20,034 bases of DNA, from NCBI GenBank assembly GCA_021774955.1, contig JAJFIN010000379.1, positions 1 through 20,034 on the forward strand, written 5' to 3'. The notes below the pieces were generated by a model, which was given only the letters and a program-made list of their open reading frames with translations, was not told the DNA's origin and did no database searches. Position numbers and translations under genes: made by a program. Shown one piece after another: positions 14,597-20,034 of the stretch. The DNA comes from Alphaproteobacteria bacterium. GTDB taxonomy: Bacteria > Pseudomonadota > Alphaproteobacteria > M2410. Every line of letters starts with the position of its first letter. Position 1 is the stretch's first letter.

Positions 14597-15505
14597 GTGG
14601 TTTTGCGAGATTCTCAAACGAGTGCATATCGTGGATCTACACGTAAAGGACCTAGTCGGTTTACAATCGCTGGTTTTGCAGGAATAGCGCTTTGCTTCAT
14701 GCTGCTCGACCGTGCCGAGGCTTACGTATTCGAACAAGCTCGTGAAGCTGTAACCGATTTTACTGCCCCGATTTTTGAATTTCTATCACCGCCAGTAAAG
14801 TCTGTGCGGTCTTTTTTTGGGCGCGTCGGTGACGTTGTCAATATTTACGACGAAAACAAAGAACTGAAAGAAGAGAATGCCCGCTTGCTCGCTTGGAAGG
14901 ATGCAGCATTGCGATTTGAGCGCCAAAACGCCCGCTATGAAGCATTATTAAATGTGCGCATTGATCCAGGGATCGACTACATCACTGGTCGTGTGGTGAC
15001 TGATTCAGGTGGCCCCTTCGTGCGCACATTAGTGGTGAACGTTGGGCGGCGCGATCTCGTTCAGGACGGTCAAGCGGTAATCGATGAATATGGTTTGGTC
15101 GGTCGTATCTGGGGTGCCGGACGAACAGCCTCTCGTGTTCTTTTACTCACAGACCTCAATAGTCGAGTTCCTATTCTTGTTGAGCCATCGAATTATCGCG
15201 GGGTTTTGGCGGGGGACAATCGCGTTCGCCCGCGCCTGGAATTTTTGCCCAAACAAGCGCAGGTGAACGTTGGTGATCGTGTGGTTACCTCTGGTCATGG
15301 TGGATTATTACCGCCAGATATACCCATCGGTTTTATTTCAGAAATCAAGGACGATCAAATTCGTGTGCAGATGTATTCACATCGCGACCGGGTTGATCAA
15401 GTACGTATACTAAACTTTGACTTTCCCAGAATTGTCGATGTGCCTGAAAAGGTGGCGGCTACGGCATCTGAAACCAACGCAGCTTTGACTGCGCAGGCGA
15501 ACTAA
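14597..15505 (+). CDS. mreC: Rod shape-determining protein MreC
   Basis: MreC links cytoplasmic MreB to the periplasmic PBP2/RodA synthase and activates it. The 302-residue protein has a short basic cytoplasmic tail, one membrane helix at about 22-37, and a coiled coil at about 76-118 (YDENKELKEENARLLAW). The beta-rich MreC core follows, with VVTDSGGPFVRTLVVNVG and VVTSGHGGLLPPDIPIG. The start is GTG 14597; GGAG at 14583-14586 is its likely ribosome binding site at a rather long 10-base spacing. The Ala/Thr-rich C-terminal tail (from about 285) is probably disordered. mreD follows after 17 bp. Confidence 0.94.
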   Translation: MVLRDSQTSAYRGSTRKGPSRFTIAGFAGIALCFMLLDRAEAYVFEQAREAVTDFTAPIFEFLSPPVKSVRSFFGRVGDVVNIYDENKELKEENARLLAWKDAALRFERQNARYEALLNVRIDPGIDYITGRVVTDSGGPFVRTLVVNVGRRDLVQDGQAVIDEYGLVGRIWGAGRTASRVLLLTDLNSRVPILVEPSNYRGVLAGDNRVRPRLEFLPKQAQVNVGDRVVTSGHGGLLPPDIPIGFISEIKDDQIRVQMYSHRDRVDQVRILNFDFPRIVDVPEKVAATASETNAALTAQAN

Positions 15506-15522
15506 ATAGGACGGCTGGCAAA

Positions 15523-16044
15523 ATGGCGCGCGGGGCATACAATTCTGACAATCCTATTTGGGTGGCATACCCATCCGCTACTATTCTGGTGGCCGTTCTT
15601 CTTTCCGTTGTGCCATTTGGTCTGTCGTCAACAGTGTTAGCACCCCCTTCCTTTGGCCTGGTGACGATTTATCTATGGGCGATCTACCGCCCTGAATTCA
15701 TACCCGCGCCTCTGGTTTTTTCACTCGGCATTCTTCAGGATTTTTTGTGGAGTGGCCCTGTGGGTTTGTGGGCGTTTGTTTATCTAGTTATCTACGGCCT
15801 CACTGTGTCTCAACGGCTCGTGCTCATTGGGCAAGGCTTCGGATTTATGTGGGCCGGATTTGGCTTGATAGCGCTCGTCGCAGGACTGCTTTCATGGATT
15901 TCGGCTTCGTTCTACTACGGGATGGCCGTTCCTCTTGCGCCGGTTTTTGTGCAGGTCATTCTGAGTACAGCCGTTTATCCGCTCTTTATAAAGATAGTCC
16001 CGGTAATGTTCATCCAAGCAGCACAATCGGGCGTTACGGACTAA
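15523..16044 (+). CDS. mreD: Rod shape-determining membrane protein MreD
   Basis: The 173-residue protein is almost wholly hydrophobic with about five membrane helices: near 15-38, 45-63, 65-95, 104-130 and 135-165. Sequence conservation in MreD is low. The identification rests on size, topology, the segment FSLGILQDFLWSGPVGLWAF (the family often has a Gly-x-x-x-Asp in this place) and the position between mreC and mrdA. MreD is an integral component of the elongasome and stabilises MreC. The ATG lies 17 bp after mreC with AGGACGG-type sequence upstream. mrdA begins 28 bp downstream. Confidence 0.88.
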   Translation: MARGAYNSDNPIWVAYPSATILVAVLLSVVPFGLSSTVLAPPSFGLVTIYLWAIYRPEFIPAPLVFSLGILQDFLWSGPVGLWAFVYLVIYGLTVSQRLVLIGQGFGFMWAGFGLIALVAGLLSWISASFYYGMAVPLAPVFVQVILSTAVYPLFIKIVPVMFIQAAQSGVTD

Positions 16045-16072
16045 ATGGCACTCGCAATGGAACCTTTGATTC

Positions 16073-17968
16073 ATGCAACTTGATAGCCGAGATGGAGATA
16101 GATTTGAGACGTTTACCCGTCGAGCGGCGATTTTAGCTCTGGGTACGACGGGCATTTTCACCGGCCTTGCGGCGCGGATGTATTACTTGCAGGTCGTCGA
16201 ATCCACTCAATACAAAATGTTGGCTGAGGAGAACCGAGTAAACCGACGCTTGCTAACACCGTTAAGAGGTCGCATCCTAGACCGGTTCGGCGTTGATCTC
16301 GCGGCCAACCGTCAAAACCTCCGCGTCGTGTTGGTGCCAGAACAAACCAAAGATATTGATGCTACGCTTGATGCTCTTACCAAGATCGTGGTGGTACCAG
16401 AATCCTACCGACGCCGTGTTAAAAGAGCAGCAGCCCGACAGGCGAGGTTTATCCCGGTCACAGTGATGGAGAACCTTTCGTGGGAGGAGTTCGCGCGCAT
16501 TAATGTGCGCAGCCCCGATCTACCTGGCATTCATCCGGAAGTGGGAAAAGCACGTGACTATCCTTATAGTGATCGTTTAGCTCACGTCATTGGTTATGTG
16601 GCTAAACCATCCGATGGGGATATGAAGGGTGACAAGGATCCGTTGTTACAATTGCCCGAATTTCGCATCGGAAAGAGCGGACTTGAGAAAACGCTGGACA
16701 AGAACTTACGCGGCCGAGCCGGGGCAAGCCATGTTGAAGTGAATGCTTATGGTCGGGTCATTCGCGAACTTTCCCGCGCCGAAGGACAACCGGGTGAGGA
16801 CCTATCTCTGACGTTGGATATGGAAATACAAAATTTCGTCTATCGTCGGCTTGAAGGTCAAAGCGCTGCGGTTGTTGTCATGGATGTCAAAAATGGCGAT
16901 ATCATTTCTATCGCTTCAGCACCGGCGTTCGATCCGAATGCGTTTAACAAGGGGTTGAGCCAATCGGAATGGGATGGATTGCGGAATAACAAATTCAAAC
17001 CTCTGATCAACAAAACCATTGCTGGGCTTTACTCTCCTGGATCGACGTTTAAAACAATTACAGCACTCACAGCATTGAAAAGCGAATTGGTTGATCCCAA
17101 CGAGCGCGTTTTCTGTGGAGGAAAAACGCGCCTGGGTCGTCGGGAATTTCATTGCTGGAAAAAGCGCGGCCATGGTTGGATGGATATGCACAATGGGATT
17201 AAGAATTCCTGCAATGTATATTTCTTCGATCTGGCGAGAAAAATCGGCATCGATCAAATCTATGAAATGGCAACCCAATTTGGGCTTGGTCAAACTTATG
17301 ATATTGGCATTCCCGGCGAAAAACCTGGTCTGGTTCCGTCAAACGGCTGGAAACAGGCTGTGCGCGGAGAGCCCTGGGTTGGAGGAGATACCTTTAACAC
17401 AGCCATTGGCCAAGGATTTTTACTGACCACACCTCTTCAACTTGCAGTCATGGCGGCGCGCATCGCCAATGGAAAAGAGGCGGTATCACCCCGCCTCGTC
17501 CGTTCGATTGGTGCAAAAACTGAAACCAAAGATGAAAAAGTTAAATCCCTTCCCATAGATCCAGCTTGGATGTCTCTTGTGCAGCAAGGCATGATCGCTG
17601 TGATGAATGAGCCAGGCGGCACTGCGTTTGGCAGTCGGTTGCGTGGCAAAGGGCTTTCCATGGCCGGAAAGACAGGCACGGTTCAAGTGAGCCGCATCAG
17701 TAGACAAGAGCGCGCTGATGGCGTTGTCAAAAATGAAGACAAACCGTGGGAGCGTCGAGACCATGGTTGGTTCATCGGTTTTGGTCCGATTGATAATCCG
17801 CGATATGCAATTTCTGTTTTGGTAGAACATGGTGGTGGAGGTTCAAAAGCCGCTGCTCCCGTAGCCCGTGATATCATGCGCGAGGTGTTAACTCGAGATC
17901 CAGCATCTCTTTCGAACAGGGAAGTCGCCGTAATGACTTCGCTCAGCCAGGAAGAGGGAGGCTCATGA
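16073..17968 (+). CDS. mrdA: Penicillin-binding protein 2, elongation transpeptidase
   Basis: PBP2 cross-links peptidoglycan during lateral wall growth together with the RodA polymerase. The 631-residue protein has a membrane anchor at about 17-38 and the pedestal domain with the RGRILDRFG motif (about 65-73). In the transpeptidase domain, SPGSTFK carries nucleophile Ser324 and Lys327, the SxN motif is Ser379-Cys380-Asn381, and the KTG triad is Lys533-Thr534-Gly535. Cys348, Cys361, His367 and Cys380 lie where a zinc site has been described in other PBP2 proteins (see findings). No strong ribosome binding site precedes the ATG (GGAA 11 bases upstream), so translation may be coupled to mreD. 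The stop overlaps the rodA start in ATGA. Confidence 0.96.
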   Translation: MQLDSRDGDRFETFTRRAAILALGTTGIFTGLAARMYYLQVVESTQYKMLAEENRVNRRLLTPLRGRILDRFGVDLAANRQNLRVVLVPEQTKDIDATLDALTKIVVVPESYRRRVKRAAARQARFIPVTVMENLSWEEFARINVRSPDLPGIHPEVGKARDYPYSDRLAHVIGYVAKPSDGDMKGDKDPLLQLPEFRIGKSGLEKTLDKNLRGRAGASHVEVNAYGRVIRELSRAEGQPGEDLSLTLDMEIQNFVYRRLEGQSAAVVVMDVKNGDIISIASAPAFDPNAFNKGLSQSEWDGLRNNKFKPLINKTIAGLYSPGSTFKTITALTALKSELVDPNERVFCGGKTRLGRREFHCWKKRGHGWMDMHNGIKNSCNVYFFDLARKIGIDQIYEMATQFGLGQTYDIGIPGEKPGLVPSNGWKQAVRGEPWVGGDTFNTAIGQGFLLTTPLQLAVMAARIANGKEAVSPRLVRSIGAKTETKDEKVKSLPIDPAWMSLVQQGMIAVMNEPGGTAFGSRLRGKGLSMAGKTGTVQVSRISRQERADGVVKNEDKPWERRDHGWFIGFGPIDNPRYAISVLVEHGGGGSKAAAPVARDIMREVLTRDPASLSNREVAVMTSLSQEEGGS

Positions 17969-19113
17969 GCTATACTTATGGGCCTGGCGGCCGCGAGATT
18001 CCCATTTTTCAAAAACTACGCGAGTTCAATTGGAGCTTCGTTTTTCTAATTTGCGTCATTGGGAGTATCGGTGTAGCGATGCTCTATTCTACCGCACAGG
18101 GAAATATGGAACCGTGGGCCTCACGGCAGCTCATTCGGTTTATCATTGGCTTATGTGTTCTCTTTGTTGTGGCAATGGTCGACATACGTGTGTGGATGAG
18201 TTTAGCCTATCCGGCCTATGTGATCACCTTGGCTATGTTGATTGGCGTGGAGTTTGCCGGCGTCGAAGGTAAAGGCGCGCAGCGGTGGTTAGATCTTGGT
18301 TTATTCCGTGTGCAACCCTCAGAGGTTATGAAGATTGCTCTGGTATTAGCGCTCGCGCGCTATATCCACGGTCAAACATTTCCCGACATGTCTCGGATCC
18401 GCAAGTTGGTACCTGCTCTAGTGCTTGTTGCTATTCCGGTTGCGTTTGTTCTACGTCAACCAGATCTCGGCACCTCACTTCTATTGCTCGTGGGCAGTGG
18501 GATGATGCTGTTCTTAGCGGGTGTGAGCTGGCGCATTGTTGGGGTTGCCGGTGCAACGGCTGTTGGTGCAGCAGTTGTTGGATGGCAGTTTTTAAAAGAA
18601 TATCAGAAACAACGCGTCTTGACTTTCATGAGTCCGGAGAGCGATCCCATGGGTGCAGGCTACCACATTTTGCAATCGAAAATCGCGCTTGGCTCCGGTG
18701 GCGTATTTGGCAAAGGTTATCTTCAAGGCACACAAAGCCAGCTTAATTTTCTTCCAGAGAAACACACAGACTTTATCTTCACCATGTACTCTGAGGAATT
18801 TGGATTGATGGGAGGAATTGTGCTCCTAGGTCTGTATTTTGTTCTATTGGCTTATGGTTTTTATTTTTCGTATCACTGCAGAAATCATTTTGGTCGCCTT
18901 GTGTGCACTGGGGTGATGGCGACATTTCTGCTTTATATCGTCATCAATGTGGCCATGGTCATGGGTCTCTTGCCTGTTGTGGGTGTCCCCCTCCCATTGG
19001 TGTCTTATGGCGGCACGGCCATGATGACCCTGATGTTTGGTTTCGGTCTGGTCATGAGTGTTTGGGTCCACCGAGAAATTGAGATCCCGCTGACATCCAA
19101 GGGGATGTTTTAA
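17965..19113 (+). CDS. rodA: SEDS-family peptidoglycan polymerase RodA
   Basis: RodA polymerises lipid II into glycan strands and partners with PBP2. The 382-residue protein has about ten membrane helices and the SEDS signatures in order: KGAQRWLDLGLFRVQPSE (about 103-120), FVLRQPDLGTSLLL with Asp167, and LPEKHTDFIF with the essential Asp269. The end reads PLPLVSYGGTAMMTLMFGFG. The ATG overlaps the mrdA stop by four bases (ATGA at 17965-17968), so the two are translationally coupled, as suits a stoichiometric complex. A structured region follows at 19139-19196 and probably ends the operon. Confidence 0.97.
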   Translation: MSYTYGPGGREIPIFQKLREFNWSFVFLICVIGSIGVAMLYSTAQGNMEPWASRQLIRFIIGLCVLFVVAMVDIRVWMSLAYPAYVITLAMLIGVEFAGVEGKGAQRWLDLGLFRVQPSEVMKIALVLALARYIHGQTFPDMSRIRKLVPALVLVAIPVAFVLRQPDLGTSLLLLVGSGMMLFLAGVSWRIVGVAGATAVGAAVVGWQFLKEYQKQRVLTFMSPESDPMGAGYHILQSKIALGSGGVFGKGYLQGTQSQLNFLPEKHTDFIFTMYSEEFGLMGGIVLLGLYFVLLAYGFYFSYHCRNHFGRLVCTGVMATFLLYIVINVAMVMGLLPVVGVPLPLVSYGGTAMMTLMFGFGLVMSVWVHREIEIPLTSKGMF

Positions 19114-19138
19114 TTCCTCCAAAATTTGAGATCGTTGG

Positions 19139-19196
19139 ACGGACGGGGCTGACTTTTGCCCACATCGAGGCGGGCCTCGTCCGTACGCGACGCCTC
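19139..19196 (+). terminator. Highly structured region after rodA, probable operon end
   Basis: ACGGACGGGGC (19139-19149) pairs with GCCTCGTCCGT (19174-19184) over 11 bases with one G-U pair. Two alternatives compete: CGAGGC (19166-19171) with GCCTCG (19174-19179), and GAGGCG (19167-19172) with CGCCTC (19191-19196), the latter followed by CTTTC. No long U tract is present, so this may be a weak or Rho-assisted end, or a stable mRNA 3' structure. Confidence 0.4.
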
Positions 19197-19275
19197 CTTT
19201 CAAAATCGATAAGTTAGAATTGTCTTCCGATTGATAAGCGTCAATGTGTAGCGTCCGCTAAAGCACTACATTGCT

Positions 19276-19303
19276 TTGCGTTGGGATTCCCTTCACCTAT
19301 AGG
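19276..19303 (+). promoter_or_regulatory. Putative promoter of the UMF1-type transporter
   Basis: TTGCGT (19276-19281) and TATAGG (19298-19303) are 16 bp apart and match the sigma70 consensus at 3/6 and 4/6. The predicted start, near 19310, would leave a leader of only about ten bases before ATG 19319, in keeping with the lack of a ribosome binding site there. Confidence 0.4.
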
Positions 19304-19318
19304 CGTAATTTGGTTGAA

Positions 19319-20034
19319 ATGATGCAAAATCGGACCCACCCGACCAAAATGAACGCGCCGCATGCGGTCCCTTCCGGGATCGCCGCATGGTGGCTTTACG
19401 ATTGGGCGAACAGTGCTTTTGGCACTCTCATTACAACTTTTATCTTCGGTCCTTATTTCATCTCGAACGTCGCACCCGATGTGACGCAAGGCACGGTCCT
19501 TTGGGGGTGCGCCTTAAGTATTGCCGCCCTTCTCGTTGCGGCCCTGAGCCCGCTGCTGGGCGCTATTGCGGATCAGGACGGCGGTCGCAAAACTTGGCTG
19601 TTTGCGACTACCGCTGCCTGCGTTGTCTTGAGTGGACTTCTATATTTCGTCGCGCCATCGTCCGACTACGTTGTGTTTGCGTTGAGCGTTTTTGTTGGCG
19701 CGGTCGTGGCCTCGGAATTATCCCTCGTCTTTTACAATTCGATGTTGCCGAACCTTGCACCGACGGGCCGGATTGGCTTTGTTTCGGGTTGGGGCCTAGG
19801 TGTTGGTTTTATTGGGGGCGTCACCTGTTTGGCAGCGGCGCTCTTTTTATTCGTGGATCCGAATGCCGTCTTTGCCGAGCTTGACAAAAGCGGCGCCGAG
19901 AATATCCGGGCGACGGCGCTACTCGTCGCAGTGTGGTATGCGCTTTTTTCTATGCCGCTTTTTTTGTTTACGCCGCAACAAAAGGGTTTGGCGAGAAATT
20001 CGACGGAGGCCGTGAAGACGGGGTTGAAGACGCT
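19319..20034 (+). CDS. UMF1-type major facilitator transporter, 3' end outside window
   Basis: An open frame runs from ATG 19319 to the window edge without a stop (about 239 residues visible). The N terminus contains WWLYDWANSAFGTLITTFIF, a signature of the UMF1/Atg22-like branch of the major facilitator superfamily. Further membrane helices follow, with GAIADQDGGRKTW as the loop-2 motif, VVASELSLVFYNSMLPNLAP and GFVSGWGLGVGFIGG. About six helices, the first half of a twelve-helix carrier, are seen. The substrate is unknown; the yeast relative exports amino acids from the vacuole, which does not transfer safely to bacteria. Start choice is open among ATG 19319, ATG 19322, ATG 19349 and TTG 19310; none has a good ribosome binding site. 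It is a separate unit from rodA, 205 bp downstream. Confidence 0.88.
   Translation, partial: MMQNRTHPTKMNAPHAVPSGIAAWWLYDWANSAFGTLITTFIFGPYFISNVAPDVTQGTVLWGCALSIAALLVAALSPLLGAIADQDGGRKTWLFATTAACVVLSGLLYFVAPSSDYVVFALSVFVGAVVASELSLVFYNSMLPNLAPTGRIGFVSGWGLGVGFIGGVTCLAAALFLFVDPNAVFAELDKSGAENIRATALLVAVWYALFSMPLFLFTPQQKGLARNSTEAVKTGLKT

Noticed and set aside
16045..16083. 12-codon frame between mreD and mrdA overlapping the mrdA start
   Set aside because: Very short and without a ribosome binding site; it could reflect coupling but is equally likely by chance.
1..20034. Mobile elements, CRISPR arrays, tRNA or rRNA genes, toxin-antitoxin or defence genes
   Set aside because: No transposase or integrase signature, no evenly spaced repeats, no cloverleaf and no recognisable defence protein were found on either strand.

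Overview
The window carries an ordinary-looking core-metabolism and cell-envelope segment, almost certainly from an alphaproteobacterium. The evidence is the gene order hflK-hflC-DUF2065-degP, serB (reverse), miaA, ilvB-ilvH-ilvC and then mreB-mreC-mreD-mrdA-rodA, together with alphaproteobacterial-style IlvB, IlvC, LeuA and MreB sequences. A Rhodospirillales-like or related marine lineage is my best guess, but the sequence alone does not fix the order. Base composition looks moderate (about half G+C by eye), with no obvious compositional island. I see no insertion sequence, phage gene, tRNA, rRNA or CRISPR array.

Layout. Positions 63-4100 hold the membrane proteostasis block: HflK and HflC, a small DUF2065 membrane protein and a Do/DegP periplasmic protease, all forward. 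Positions 4097-5005 hold serB (phosphoserine phosphatase) on the reverse strand. It shares a CTAG with the end of degP and starts only 14 bp from miaA, which is divergent. Positions 6088-9484 hold branched-chain amino acid synthesis (ilvB, ilvH, ilvC), closed by a textbook intrinsic terminator. Positions 9559-11310 hold a two-gene cassette: a Tat-exported Acg-like flavin nitroreductase followed by a MarR-type regulator, with a palindromic operator candidate over the promoter. Positions 11311-11692 form a 382-bp gene-free stretch rich in RNA-like structure that includes a probable short leucine-containing leader peptide in front of leuA (11693-13288). Two hairpins, one a good U-tract terminator, separate leuA from the rod-shape operon mreB-mreC-mreD-mrdA-rodA (13504-19113). 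A new unit, a UMF1-type major facilitator transporter, starts at about 19319 and runs off the end of the window.

How it fits together. IlvB/IlvH and IlvC make the first shared intermediates of Ile, Val and Leu, and LeuA commits 2-ketoisovalerate to leucine. The spacer before each of the two biosynthetic units (ilvB and leuA) contains RNA structure suggestive of attenuation or translational control. The Mre/PBP2/RodA set is the complete core elongasome. The Acg-MarR pair is the only accessory-looking insertion and looks like a self-contained autoregulated oxidoreductase unit placed between the ilv and leu genes.

No undescribed multi-gene system is visible. The most interesting material is regulatory: the leuA leader, the ilvB leader hairpin with two competing partner sequences, the Acg operator, and two protein-level points (an all-Cys/His putative metal site in PBP2 and a GEA variant of the thiamine-diphosphate motif in IlvB).
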